NCBI GenBank assembly: GCA_016235445.1
Contig: JACRLB010000020.1
Location: 18,896 to 82,895 of the forward strand
Direction: 5' to 3'
From: Chloroflexota bacterium
GTDB taxonomy: Bacteria; Chloroflexota; Anaerolineae; Anaerolineales; Villigracilaceae
DNA length: 64,000 nucleotides
The notes under the pieces were generated by a model. It did not search any database. It had not been told where the DNA came from and saw only the letters and a list, made by a program, of their open reading frames with translations. The stretch's first letter is position 1. Every line of letters starts with the position of its first letter. Shown here one piece after another: positions 34,950 to 43,617 of this stretch. The position numbers were made by a program, and so were the translations under genes.

Positions 34950-36524
34950 ATGGCAGACTTTAAACTTACCTACGCAACCATGTTCAACCCGCCCGAAGAG
35001 TTACACAGCGGCTTCGACAAAGCCGTGGAAAAACTGAAGGCGAACATGGGGCAGGAATATGGCATGTTGATCAACGGCAAGGAAGTGATGGCCGACGAAA
35101 AGTTCGATGACCACTCCCCCGTCAATACGGAATGGGTATTGGCGAAAATGCAAAAGGGAAATGCCAAACACGCGCAGGAAGCATTGGCGGCGGCGCGCGC
35201 GGCTTTTCCGGGCTGGAGCCATACGCCCTGGCAGAAGCGCGTGGAGTTGCTCCGCAAGGCGGCTTCCTTAATTGAAGAGCGTATCTTTGAATTGGGCGCG
35301 GCCATGGCGTTGGAGGTTGGCAAGAATCGCATGGAGTCTTTGGGCGATGTGCAGGAAACCGCCGACCTTATTTATTATTCGTGCTATCAAATGGAGAAGA
35401 ACGAAGGCTACATGGTGGAGATGGGCAAAGACCCGCTCGTCGGCTTTGAGGCGCGCAATGTTTCGCTACTGCGTCCATACGGGGTGTGGCTGATCGTTTC
35501 CCCATTCAATTTTCCGCACGCGCTGACAGGCGGCCCCATGGGCGCCGCCCTTGCGGCTGGAAATGCCATTGTTGTGAAACCCGCCACTGACACTGCCTGG
35601 GTCGTCCGCCTGCTGGTGGATTGCTTCCGCGATGCGGGTTTTCCTGAAGGCGTGGTGAACTTCGTCACTGGCCCCGGCTCCACTCTTGGGCAGGCTCTCG
35701 TGGACAGCCCCGAAGTGGACGGCGTAACCTTCACCGGCTCCTTCGATGTAGGCATGAAGATGTTCCAGGATTTCGGCAAACGCAATTACGTGCGCCCGAC
35801 GATTCTGGAACTCGGCGGAAAAAATCCTGTTGTCGTTTCAAAGAATGCGGATTTGGAACGCGCCACCATCGGGATCATCCGCTCGGCATTTGGCTTGCAG
35901 GGACAGAAGTGCTCCGCCGCCTCTCGCGTGCTGGTAGAGGATTCTGTTTACGATGATCTGGTTGCCCGTCTGAAAGATGCCGCGGAAAAACTTGTCCTCG
36001 GCGACCCAACAGATAGAAACACGTACAACGGCCCAGTCATCAATAAATCTTCCTATAACGAGTTCAAGGAATTCTGCGAAGAGATCAATCAGGGCGGCGG
36101 AAAATTCCTCGTCGGCGGCAACGTCAAAACAGGCGGCATCTACGACCAGGGCTTCTACTGCGAAAACACCTTCGTCACAGACCTGCCCTTCACCCACCGT
36201 TTGTGGAAGCATGAAATGTTCCTGCCCATCACCACGATTGGCAAAGTCCAGAACCTTGATGAAGCCATGTCTATCGCCAACGATGTAAACTACGGTCTGA
36301 CTGCTGGTTTCTACGGCTCAACCGAAGAGACGGAGTGGTTCTTCGACAAGATCGAGGCAGGCGTGACGTACGCCAACCGTCCGCAAGGCGCGACCACCGG
36401 CGCATGGCCGGGCTTTCAACCCTTTGGCGGATGGAAAGGCTCAGGCTCCAGCGGCAAGAACGCCGGCGGCCATTATTATCTTCCGCTGTACATGCACGAG
36501 CAGATACGAACGTTGATTAAATAG
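34950..36524 (+). CDS. rocA: L-glutamate gamma-semialdehyde (P5C) dehydrogenase
   Basis: 524 residues, ALDH superfamily, P5CDH group 1. Motifs: VSPFNFPHALTGGPMGAALAAGNAIVVKPA, TFTGSFDVGMKM, base ELGGKNPVVV, catalytic Cys in GLQGQKCSAASRV, and FGGWKGSGSSGKNAGG at the C-terminal end. It oxidises glutamate semialdehyde (from proline, ornithine or arginine) to glutamate with NAD. GGAGG precedes the ATG. No proline dehydrogenase is adjacent, so the semialdehyde may come from ornithine transamination, which would link it to the aminotransferase island. It has a consensus promoter of its own. Confidence 0.94.
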   Translation: MADFKLTYATMFNPPEELHSGFDKAVEKLKANMGQEYGMLINGKEVMADEKFDDHSPVNTEWVLAKMQKGNAKHAQEALAAARAAFPGWSHTPWQKRVELLRKAASLIEERIFELGAAMALEVGKNRMESLGDVQETADLIYYSCYQMEKNEGYMVEMGKDPLVGFEARNVSLLRPYGVWLIVSPFNFPHALTGGPMGAALAAGNAIVVKPATDTAWVVRLLVDCFRDAGFPEGVVNFVTGPGSTLGQALVDSPEVDGVTFTGSFDVGMKMFQDFGKRNYVRPTILELGGKNPVVVSKNADLERATIGIIRSAFGLQGQKCSAASRVLVEDSVYDDLVARLKDAAEKLVLGDPTDRNTYNGPVINKSSYNEFKEFCEEINQGGGKFLVGGNVKTGGIYDQGFYCENTFVTDLPFTHRLWKHEMFLPITTIGKVQNLDEAMSIANDVNYGLTAGFYGSTEETEWFFDKIEAGVTYANRPQGATTGAWPGFQPFGGWKGSGSSGKNAGGHYYLPLYMHEQIRTLIK

Positions 36525-36526
36525 AT

Positions 36527-36602
36527 AGGTGGACAGGTAGACAGGCAGACACGTAACTTGTTTACTTGTTTACCTGTCTACCTTGTTTACTCGTCTCCCT
36601 GT
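36527..36602. repeat. Dispersed spacer repeat (GTAGACA/GTTTACC family), copy 3
   Basis: GTGGACAGGTAGACAGGCAG against TTACCTGTCTACCTTGTTTAC, able to form a long hairpin right after the P5C dehydrogenase stop. Confidence 0.5.
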
Positions 36603-36633
36603 CTACCGCCTCTCCCAAAGGTAAAATACAGCC

Positions 36634-36894
36634 ATGGAAAATGAAGACCCTTTTATCGTTCGCGTTGGGACATTTTTTATGGTGATGGGGCTGGGCGCCT
36701 TCGTTCTCTTTGTCACTTCGGATATCGCCGAGCAGGTGGATTTTGACTATCTGTTTGTCGCCATGGTTCTGCTCTTCATCGGCTGGACCATGCGCCGCAG
36801 TAAAGCGCCCCCCCCACCCGCCGGGCGGTTTTCATACTTGAGAAAAATGCGCGAAGATGCAAAAAATAAAAGAGCGGAAAAATCAAAAAAATAA
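36634..36894 (+). CDS. Small two-helix membrane protein
   Basis: 86 residues: two membrane helices (about 13-33 and 41-57) and a basic, Pro-containing cytoplasmic tail (RRSKAPPPPAGRFSYLRKMR). Not recognised. It ends 1 base before the ATG of the CoA-transferase subunit, so the two are probably translated from one message. A weak AAAGG site precedes the start. Confidence 0.6.
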   Translation: MENEDPFIVRVGTFFMVMGLGAFVLFVTSDIAEQVDFDYLFVAMVLLFIGWTMRRSKAPPPPAGRFSYLRKMREDAKNKRAEKSKK

Positions 36895-36895
36895 C

Positions 36896-37798
36896 ATGAC
36901 CAAACTAATTTCATTAAAAAAAGCAATCTCTGAACTCGTAAGCGACGGGGATATCGTTTATGCGGCGGGGTTCACACACCTGATTCCCTTTGCCGCGGGA
37001 CACGAAATCATCCGCCAGGGAAAAAAGAATCTCACCCTGGCCCGCGCCACACCAGATTTGATCTACGACCAGATGGTGGCGGCGGGATGCGCGAAGAAGG
37101 TCATCTTTTCGTACATGGGCAATCCTGGTGTGGGGTCATTGCGTATCGTTCGATCTGCGATTGAAAAAGGCGGATTGGAATGGGAGGAATATTCCCACTT
37201 CGGCATGATTACCCGCTTGCAGGCGGGCGCATCTGGCCTGCCATTTTTGCCGATGAACCAAACGGGCGCAACCAGCCTTGAACAAGCCAACCCGCTCATC
37301 AAGCGCATCCCTGACCCGTACGGCGGCAAGGATGTGATCGTTGTGCCTGCGTTGAACCCCGATGTAGCCATTGTCCACGTACAGCGGGCAGACAAGAACG
37401 GCAACGCCCATTTGTGGGGCATCATCGGTGAGCAAAAGGAAGCCGCCTTCGCGGCGAAAAAAGTCATCGTCACAGCAGAAGAGATCGTGGACGAATCAGT
37501 TATCAGGTCCGACCCGAACCGCACGATGATCCCTGGCATTGTCGTCAGCGCGGTGTGTCACGTCCCGTTTGCGAGTCATCCATCCTATTCACAGGGATAT
37601 TACGACCGCGATAATGAATTCTATCTCGCGTGGGACAAGATCAGCGAGTCGCCTGAAAGTGTAAAAAAATATCTCGATGAATGGGTCTACGGCATGAAAG
37701 ACCGCAACGCCTATTGGAAAAAGCTTGGCGAGAAAACGCAGAAGCGCTTGAAGGTAAAAGCGCGGTATAGTGAGAAAATTAATTACGGGAAGTATTGA
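36896..37798 (+). CDS. gctA: CoA-transferase family, alpha subunit (glutaconate CoA-transferase GctA-like)
   Basis: About 300 residues. Family I CoA-transferase alpha chain: ISELVSDGDIVYAAGFTHLIPFAAGHEI, CoA-side loop GNPGVGSLR, and PALNPDVAIVHVQRADKNGNAHLWG. Start 36896 is chosen because the upstream codons overlap the preceding gene. It moves CoA between acyl groups (glutaconate, succinate, acetate and similar) together with the beta subunit at 39208. Unusually, the two subunits are not adjacent: a degenerate small gene and an alpha/beta hydrolase lie between them. The GctA name reflects overall resemblance; the substrate is not known. Confidence 0.85.
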   Translation: MTKLISLKKAISELVSDGDIVYAAGFTHLIPFAAGHEIIRQGKKNLTLARATPDLIYDQMVAAGCAKKVIFSYMGNPGVGSLRIVRSAIEKGGLEWEEYSHFGMITRLQAGASGLPFLPMNQTGATSLEQANPLIKRIPDPYGGKDVIVVPALNPDVAIVHVQRADKNGNAHLWGIIGEQKEAAFAAKKVIVTAEEIVDESVIRSDPNRTMIPGIVVSAVCHVPFASHPSYSQGYYDRDNEFYLAWDKISESPESVKKYLDEWVYGMKDRNAYWKKLGEKTQKRLKVKARYSEKINYGKY

Positions 37799-37840
37799 GT
37801 CCACTGATCTTCGCTAATCTGCGCTAATCTTTTGGGTCCG

Positions 37841-37943
37841 TTTCATTTCAGTTGAAACAACCGTCCCGAAGGTTTGGAAACGGCATACGTCTTGGGAAAA
37901 ACCTTCGGGACGTTCCATCCTTCAACTCATTTGAAACACACCC
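37841..37943. repeat. CGTCCCGAAGG-core inverted-repeat element, copy 2 (inverted)
   Basis: Reverse complement of the inner element at 27991-28095: TTTCATTTCAGTTGAA arm, CGTCCCGAAGGTTT / AAACCTTCGGGACG-type stem (37862-37913) and the AACTCATTTGAAACACACCC arm. Arms and stem are conserved while the loop differs. It lies between gctA and the GxxExxY remnant. Confidence 0.7.
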
Positions 37944-37964
37944 TAATCTTTTTTGGAGATAATC

Positions 37965-38249
37965 ATGGCAGAGTTGCTTTTCAAAGATGAAGTCTATACG
38001 ATCGTCGACAAGATCATCGTTGAACTCAAAGCCATTGACCACCTGACATCACGCGAGGAAGCACAATTGCTCAATTATCTCAAATCAACGGGCATGCCCG
38101 TCGGGCTGCTCATCAACTTCGGAGCGGATAGAGATTTGGAATGGAAGCCAATGATCTTGACTCCGCAAAAACCAATCCGCGCTCCTAAAGCCCTCACGCT
38201 TCAACAGTTGCCGCGCATTAACGACCCAAAACCCATTCGCGAAGATTAG
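37965..38249 (+). pseudogene. GxxExxY-family protein with an internal deletion
   Basis: 94 residues. The first ten ([14 protein letters not shown]) match the start of GxxExxY proteins and then jump straight to their C-terminal part ([39 protein letters not shown]). The middle of about 60-70 residues, including the name-giving G-x-x-E-x-x-Y motif, is missing, and the joint is in frame. GGAG sits 6 bases before the ATG. Function of the family is unknown (PD-(D/E)XK-like by some descriptions). This copy is probably non-functional. Confidence 0.65.
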
Positions 38250-38262
38250 CGTGGATTAGTGG

Positions 38263-39159
38263 ATGAATCACTTTGATCTTGGCGGTTCTGGCGCCCCTCT
38301 GCACTTCCTTCACGCCAACGGCTACCCGCCTGAATGTTACCAACCTCTCTTTGAACTTTTAAAAAAACAGCACCACGTTTTTGGGATGAAGCTCCGCCCA
38401 TTATGGGACGGTGCAAAACCTGATGATCTCCAAAGCTGGCATCCACTTTCTGATGACTTGCTTCGCTTCTTATCTATCCGCGCTTCGACTTCGGGTCTCA
38501 ATACGTCCCTCGAAAAACAGTCAGGCCCATTCGACCCTCCGCTCAGCGAGAAGCAAGTAATCGGAGTTGGGCATTCCATCGGAGGCATTGTCACCCTGCG
38601 GGCGGCTCTGCGCGACCCGAAGAAATTTCGCGCCATCATCCTGCTCGACCCTGTGCTGTTCATGCCTTCATATTTGGTGATGTGGAATCTCGTCCGCGCC
38701 GTTGGGCTGGGAGAAAAACTCCACCCGCTGATTTCAGCGGCAAAAAGACGCAGGCGCGAATTTGACGATCTCGAAACCGTCTTCCTCGGATACCGCAATC
38801 GCGGCATCTTCAAATACATGAGCGATGAAAGCTTGCGGGCATACATCGAAGGCATCACCAAACCCAAAGCAGGCGGCGGCTTCGAACTGGCATACTCCCC
38901 CGAATGGGAAAGCCGCATCTACCTGACGGGCCTGCGAGATTTCGATCTCTGGCGCGGGCTGTTCAAACTCGAAACGCCCACCCTCATCATCCGCGGCGCA
39001 GAGACGGATACATTTTTGGAAAAAGCGGCAAATCTTGTGAAGAAGAAAAATCCAAAAATACAAATCGAAACCATGCAAAACGCCACCCACATCCTGCCGC
39101 TGGAACATCCACAGGAAGTGGCGGAGATCATAAACAAATTTTTACAAGACCTACAATAG
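38263..39159 (+). CDS. Alpha/beta hydrolase (2)
   Basis: 298 residues. HANGYPPECY oxyanion region, nucleophile elbow GVGHSIGGIVT (Ser near 107), RGAETD with the acid and the final His in MQNATHILPLEHP. The insert after the nucleophile strand is helical and basic (KRRRREFDDLE). Complete triad; substrate unknown. It lies between the two CoA-transferase subunits on the same strand, so a role with acyl-CoA or esters is possible but not shown. The stop codon is embedded in a palindromic repeat. Confidence 0.85.
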   Translation: MNHFDLGGSGAPLHFLHANGYPPECYQPLFELLKKQHHVFGMKLRPLWDGAKPDDLQSWHPLSDDLLRFLSIRASTSGLNTSLEKQSGPFDPPLSEKQVIGVGHSIGGIVTLRAALRDPKKFRAIILLDPVLFMPSYLVMWNLVRAVGLGEKLHPLISAAKRRRREFDDLETVFLGYRNRGIFKYMSDESLRAYIEGITKPKAGGGFELAYSPEWESRIYLTGLRDFDLWRGLFKLETPTLIIRGAETDTFLEKAANLVKKKNPKIQIETMQNATHILPLEHPQEVAEIINKFLQDLQ

Positions 39160-39190
39160 ACCCTAAAGGTCTTAAAGACCTTTAGGGTCT
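39158..39190. repeat. Short perfect palindromic repeat overlapping a stop codon
   Basis: AGACCCTAAAGGTC and its complement pair around a small AT loop. The sequence begins inside the hydrolase TAG stop and ends 17 bases before the gctB ATG. It could attenuate gctB expression. Confidence 0.6.
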
Positions 39191-39207
39191 GGGTCTAAGA
39201 GGACACC

Positions 39208-39984
39208 ATGCCCGAACTCAAATATTCCTCCGCCGAACTGATGATCGTCAACGCCGCGCGCCTGCTCAAGGACGGCGATGTGGTCTTCGTCGGCGTGGGA
39301 CAACCCAACCTTGCCTGCAACCTTGCCAAACGCACCCACGCCCCCAACCTCGTCATGATCTATGAAGCGGGCGTGATTGGCGCAGAGCCTGAACGCCTGC
39401 CCCTCTCCATCGGCGACCCAACCCTCGTCAGCGGTTCGCTTTCGGTGGTGAGTATGTATGATATTTTTGCCAACTACCTCCAGCGCGGCAACGTGGATGT
39501 GGGTTTCATGGGCGGCGCGCAAATTGACAAATACGGCAACATCAACGCCACGGTCATCGGCGGGTACGACCATCCCAAAGTCCGCTTGCCGGGTTCGGGC
39601 GGCTCGCAGGAAATTGCCGCATGGGCAAACCGTTGTTACATCATGACCCCGCATCAAAAACGCCGCTTCCCTGAAAAAGTGGAATTCATGACCTCCGCAG
39701 GATACATTGGCGGGGGCAGTGACCGCGCCATGGCTGGTTTGCGCGGCGGCGGCATGGCTGGCGTGGTGACCGACATCGGTATGATGGAACCCGACAAAAC
39801 AGGCGAAATGATCCTCACTGCCTTGCACCCTGGCAAAACCGTCGAAGAAGCCAAAGCCAACACAGGCTGGGATTTGAAAATCGCAGAGCAGGTGAAAACC
39901 ACAGAACCAGTCACCAAAAAGGAATTGCGAATTCTCCATGAAGAACTCGACCCCACGGGAATTTATTTGAAAAGCGCGGCCTAA
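39208..39984 (+). CDS. gctB: CoA-transferase family, beta subunit (GctB-like)
   Basis: 258 residues. LLKDGDVVFVGVGQPNLACNLAKRTHAPN, the catalytic-region glutamate in MIYEAGVIGAEP, and GFMGGAQIDKYGNINATVIG, all typical of the beta chain of family I CoA-transferases; the active-site Glu forms the enzyme-CoA thioester. A GAGGAC site precedes the ATG. It completes the enzyme with the alpha chain at 36896. Likely role: making or releasing CoA esters during amino-acid fermentation. Confidence 0.87.
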   Translation: MPELKYSSAELMIVNAARLLKDGDVVFVGVGQPNLACNLAKRTHAPNLVMIYEAGVIGAEPERLPLSIGDPTLVSGSLSVVSMYDIFANYLQRGNVDVGFMGGAQIDKYGNINATVIGGYDHPKVRLPGSGGSQEIAAWANRCYIMTPHQKRRFPEKVEFMTSAGYIGGGSDRAMAGLRGGGMAGVVTDIGMMEPDKTGEMILTALHPGKTVEEAKANTGWDLKIAEQVKTTEPVTKKELRILHEELDPTGIYLKSAA

Positions 39985-40052
39985 TTTCAACCGCGTATCA
40001 TCCCACCAATTTCCCCTTTACTCGAAAGCGCTGTCGCGGTATACCAAAACTG

Positions 40053-40796
40053 ATGAACGCTCCATCCATTCGCCACATCCTCTTTGACCTCGGCGGCACG
40101 CTCATGCACGCCCGCGGAGATTGGACTCCCATCTACGAGCAGGCCGACCAGGCGTTGGGCGAAAAATTGCGCGAACACAATATCAAACTCGACACAAAAA
40201 TTTTTCGTACGCGCCTGCATGAATATTACGAACAACGCGATAAGGATTTTCAGGAAACCACCTATCACTTCGTTTTGCGCGAACTGCTCAAAGAGTTGGG
40301 GTATGCCGAAGTTGCCGAACCAGTTCTCAGGTCCGCATTGGATGCGTTGTACTCCGTCACCCAAACCAATTGGCAACTTGAGGAAGATACCATCGCAACC
40401 CTGCAAAATTTAAAATCGCAACATTACAAGCTTGGTATTTTTTCCAACGCGGGCGACGACAAGGATGTGCAGGAACTCATCGAAGACTTCGGCATCCGTT
40501 CGCATTTCGATTTTGTGCTCACCTCCGCCGCGTGTTTTTATCGCAAGCCGCACCCGCGCGCATTCGAGATCGCGCTCGCGCAATGGAATATTTCACCCAA
40601 CGAAGCCGTGATGATCGGCGACAGCCTCGAAGCGGATATTGTTGGCGCGAAAAATTTGGAAATGCACACGATCTGGATCACGCGCCGCGCGCAATTCAAG
40701 GATGAGGACATGCGCCGCATCCAACCTGACTTTAGCCTGCGCAAACTCAACGAGCTTTTGCCCACCCTTGAAAGAATCTCCATCACCCGCATCTGA
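40053..40796 (+). CDS. HAD-superfamily hydrolase
   Basis: 247 residues. Motif I is FDLGGTL, with the usual second Asp replaced by Gly; motif II GIFSNAGDD; motif III Lys in YRKPHP; motif IV MIGDSLEADIVGAKN. The D-x-G replacement at motif I is also seen in some real HAD phosphatases and dehalogenases, but it removes the classical acid/base Asp of D-x-D enzymes. A helical cap spans about 20-100. A small-molecule phosphatase is the simplest guess. It begins 68 bases after gctB. Confidence 0.87.
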   Translation: MNAPSIRHILFDLGGTLMHARGDWTPIYEQADQALGEKLREHNIKLDTKIFRTRLHEYYEQRDKDFQETTYHFVLRELLKELGYAEVAEPVLRSALDALYSVTQTNWQLEEDTIATLQNLKSQHYKLGIFSNAGDDKDVQELIEDFGIRSHFDFVLTSAACFYRKPHPRAFEIALAQWNISPNEAVMIGDSLEADIVGAKNLEMHTIWITRRAQFKDEDMRRIQPDFSLRKLNELLPTLERISITRI

Positions 40797-40833
40797 CGAT
40801 AATCCTGCATCCATGCAGGTGTAGAATTCCCCC

Positions 40834-41727
40834 ATGACACAAAACCGATTTCTTCCCCACATCGCCCTCGCGGTTGGCATTATCGCGCTGAGCATGTCTG
40901 CCATGTTCGTGCGCTGGGCAGACGCGCCCGGCCCAATGACCGGGTTTTACCGCCTGCTGATTTCCACACTTTTGCTCACGCCGTTCTTTTTCAAACAACA
41001 AAAACAACTGCCACCCATTGGTCGAAAATTTTTATACATTCCGCTGGTTGCTGGCCTGTTCACGGCGTTCGATTTTGCATTTTGGAATTCATCGCTAAAA
41101 TACACAACCGCGGCAAACGCCACATTGCTTGGCAACACCGCGCCTTTGTGGGTGGCGCTGGGAGCGTTTCTGATCTTTCGCGAAAAATTGAAAGGGATAT
41201 TTTGGGCGGGGCTGGCGCTTGCGCTGGCTGGCGCGGCGCTGGTGATGGGCAGTGACTTTTTACTGCATCCCACACTCGGCCTGGGCGACCTGATGGCAAG
41301 CACCGCCGCGATCTTTTACGCTTCCTACCAGCTCATCACCCAGCGCGGACGGGTTCACATTGACCCGTTTCGCTTCACCTGGCTGGTGGGAGTCAGCGCG
41401 ACGATTATGATGCTGGTTATAAACCTCACGCTTGGAAATTCGTTTACGGGTTATTCAACCCAGACGTGGATTATTTTCTTTGCCACGGCCATCGTCTCGC
41501 AAATGATCGGGTATCTCGCCATCACCTACGCGCTGGGGCATTTGCCCGCGTCCATTGTTGCGCCCACTCTGATAGGACAGCCCATCCTGACCGCCGTTTT
41601 GGCAATTCCCCTGCTGAACGAAATCCCCACCCCCATCCAATGGATTGGCGGCGGGATTGCACTGGCAGGGATTTATATCGTGAACCAATCTCACAGACAG
41701 AACCAGCAGGAAACGCCGAACGCTTAA
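40834..41727 (+). CDS. EamA/DMT-family exporter
   Basis: 297 residues, ten predicted membrane helices in two EamA repeats (TAANATLLGNTAPLWVALGAF in the first, YALGHLPASIVAPTLIGQPILTAVLA in the second). DMT proteins of this type export amino acids or metabolites. It follows the HAD gene by 37 bases and may share its transcript. Substrate not inferable. Confidence 0.9.
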   Translation: MTQNRFLPHIALAVGIIALSMSAMFVRWADAPGPMTGFYRLLISTLLLTPFFFKQQKQLPPIGRKFLYIPLVAGLFTAFDFAFWNSSLKYTTAANATLLGNTAPLWVALGAFLIFREKLKGIFWAGLALALAGAALVMGSDFLLHPTLGLGDLMASTAAIFYASYQLITQRGRVHIDPFRFTWLVGVSATIMMLVINLTLGNSFTGYSTQTWIIFFATAIVSQMIGYLAITYALGHLPASIVAPTLIGQPILTAVLAIPLLNEIPTPIQWIGGGIALAGIYIVNQSHRQNQQETPNA

Positions 41728-41785
41728 CCTCTTCGAATAACGGAGTGCAGGCTTTTGCGGATTAACAAATTAACCTGATAATAAA

Positions 41786-41900
41786 TCTTCGCGCTGAGCC
41801 GAGCGTCCTTCGACTGCGTTCGTCGCAACGGGCGTTACTCACTCCGCTCAGGACGAATCATCTCTGGGAAAGAGCGAAGTCGAAGCGCGGGGATTGCTAG
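41786..41900. repeat. Dispersed repeat with CTTCGACTGCG / CAGGACGAA motifs
   Basis: Contains GAGCGTCCTTCGACTGCGTT and CACTCCGCTCAGGACGAATC with AAGTCGAAGCGCG mirrored at the right end, a widespread bacterial spacer repeat type. Fragments of the same family occur at 43549-43570 and 54941-54960. Confidence 0.5.
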
Positions 41901-41989
41901 ATTTAATTGTTAATCTACAACAGTCTGCCTAGGCGCTCCGAATGTTTTCGATAGACCAAACCAACAAAACAAGGAATATATTAAGAATC

Positions 41990-42388
41990 ATGGATATCAC
42001 AGTCACCACAGAACAGGGACGCGTCCCCGTCACCATCCTTCACGTCAGCGGAGATATTGACTCTGCCACATACCTGGCCTTCCAATCCGCTGCGGAGGAA
42101 TTGATCGAAAATGGCGCACGTCATTTGCTCGTTAATTTAAAGGATACCCCATACATCAGCAGTGCGGGTCTGCGCGCTTTACACATCCTGTTCAACAAAC
42201 TGCGTTCCATCCACAAGGATGTCAGCGACGATGAGCTTCGCAAGCGGATGAACGCAGGTTCGTATAAATCCCCGTATATCAAAGTGGCAAATCTTTCGCC
42301 TCAGATCAGGGATGCGTTTGAACTGAGCGGCTTTGAAACTTATATTGAAGCGTATGATGATGTGGGCAGGGCGGTGGGAAGCTTTTAG
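41990..42388 (+). CDS. STAS-domain protein (anti-sigma factor antagonist type)
   Basis: About 132 residues. A STAS fold: VTILHVSGDIDSATYLAFQSA, then LLVNLKDTPYISSAGLRALH, where the Ser pair in the ISSAGL motif is the usual phosphorylation site of SpoIIAA/RsbV-type antagonists. There is an insert (KDVSDDELRKRMNAGSYKSPY) before VANLSPQIRDAFELSGFE. No anti-sigma kinase or sigma factor is nearby. Two starts are possible (41942 or 41990); the latter begins at the domain edge with AAGGA 14 bases upstream. Confidence 0.85.
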   Translation: MDITVTTEQGRVPVTILHVSGDIDSATYLAFQSAAEELIENGARHLLVNLKDTPYISSAGLRALHILFNKLRSIHKDVSDDELRKRMNAGSYKSPYIKVANLSPQIRDAFELSGFETYIEAYDDVGRAVGSF

Positions 42389-42419
42389 CGATTAGAGATT
42401 GGAGATTAATAATTAGCGG

Positions 42420-43484
42420 TTAGCAAATTCTGGGGAGCATTTCCCCGGAGAGCATATCCACTACGCGGGTGGCGCCGAGGGTGGTTTTGAGCAGGACACG
42501 TCCGCGCGGCTCGGCGGTGACTTTGCCGACAATGCAAGCGTCTTCGCCATAGCGGGTCGCTTGCATGGCTTTTAATACGGTATCGGCATCTTCGCTAGCG
42601 ACAAAGGCAACCAGCTTGCCTTCATTGGCAATGTAGAGGGGGTCGAACCCAAGCATTTCGCAAGCGGCTCCAACTTCGGGGTGGATGGGAAGCGTCCGTT
42701 CGTCGAGCAGAATCCCCACGTTGGATTGAGTCGCAATTTCGTTGAGGGTGGTCGCCAGTCCGCCGCGGGTGGGGTCGCGCAACACGTGAATGTTGTCGCT
42801 CGCGTTCAGCATCGCTTCGATGAGATGATTGAGCGGGGCCGCGTCGCTTTGAATTGTGGATTGAAAACCAAGCTCGCCACGCGCGCCGAGGACGGCAATG
42901 CCGTGATCGCCAAGCGAGCCTGAAAGAATAACCACATCACCCGCCTTTGCCTGTGCGCCGCCGATTTTTACGCCAGCACGAATCAACCCCACCCCCGCCG
43001 TGGTGATGTACATTCCGTCGGCCTTGCCTTTTTGCACAACTTTCGTATCGCCTGCCACGATCTGCACGCCCGCTTCTTCCGCCGCCGATTTCATGGACGC
43101 GATCACGCGTCCGAGCGTTTCCATCGGCAAGCCTTCTTCGAGGATAAAGCCCGCTGTTAAATATAATGGCTTTGCGCCAAGCATCGCCACGTCATTGACC
43201 GTGCCACAGACAGCCAGCTTGCCAATATCGCCGCCGGGAAAAAACAGCGGGGTGACGACGTGCGCGTCGGTGCTGATGGCGAGGCGTTGATGCAGGTCTG
43301 ATTCGAGGCTGGCGGCATCGTCCCCTGCCCGCAGTGCGGGGTTATCGAAGGCGGGCAAAAACGCTTTCTGAATCAGTTGATGACTCATCCGCCCGCCCGC
43401 GCCATGCCCCATGACGATTTGCTCGTTATGAGTTAACGGCGGCGCGCAGACGGCGCCTTCGACACTGGTGATGTTTTCAGACAT
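42420..43484 (-). CDS. hypE: Hydrogenase maturation protein HypE (carbamoyl dehydratase)
   Basis: About 354 residues from the Met at 43484; a longer frame to 43586 runs through ATCCTTC simple repeat. N-terminal AIR-synthase-like fold with MGHGAGGRMSHQLI, GDDAASLE and ATP-binding STDAHVVTPLFFPGGDIG. The C-terminus ends in MLSGEMLPRIC, the obligatory Cys that receives the carbamoyl group from HypF and is dehydrated to thiocyanate, the cyanide donor for the NiFe cofactor. Last gene of hypA-B-F-C-D-E. Confidence 0.95.
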   Translation of the reverse strand: MSENITSVEGAVCAPPLTHNEQIVMGHGAGGRMSHQLIQKAFLPAFDNPALRAGDDAASLESDLHQRLAISTDAHVVTPLFFPGGDIGKLAVCGTVNDVAMLGAKPLYLTAGFILEEGLPMETLGRVIASMKSAAEEAGVQIVAGDTKVVQKGKADGMYITTAGVGLIRAGVKIGGAQAKAGDVVILSGSLGDHGIAVLGARGELGFQSTIQSDAAPLNHLIEAMLNASDNIHVLRDPTRGGLATTLNEIATQSNVGILLDERTLPIHPEVGAACEMLGFDPLYIANEGKLVAFVASEDADTVLKAMQATRYGEDACIVGKVTAEPRGRVLLKTTLGATRVVDMLSGEMLPRIC

Positions 43485-43548
43485 GATGCCTCGTTTCACA
43501 AAGAAAGAGGAAAGAAGAAAGAAGAGAGAGGTCAATGAGTATTTTTCA

Positions 43549-43617
43549 TCCCTTCGACAGGCTAAGGACAAGCCTTCATCCTTCATCCTTCATCCTTCAT
43601 ATTTCATCCTTGTTTTA
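43549..43617. repeat. ATCCTTC simple repeat between hypD and hypE
   Basis: Four to five tandem TTCATCC units, preceded by a CCTTCGACAGGCTAAGGACA fragment. Similar units were captured inside hypF at 46339-46371. Confidence 0.6.

Noticed and set aside
43549..43617. Tandem TTCATCC units considered as a CRISPR array
   Set aside because: Units are 7 bases without spacers; simple sequence repeat. No cas genes and no regularly spaced repeats occur anywhere in the window.
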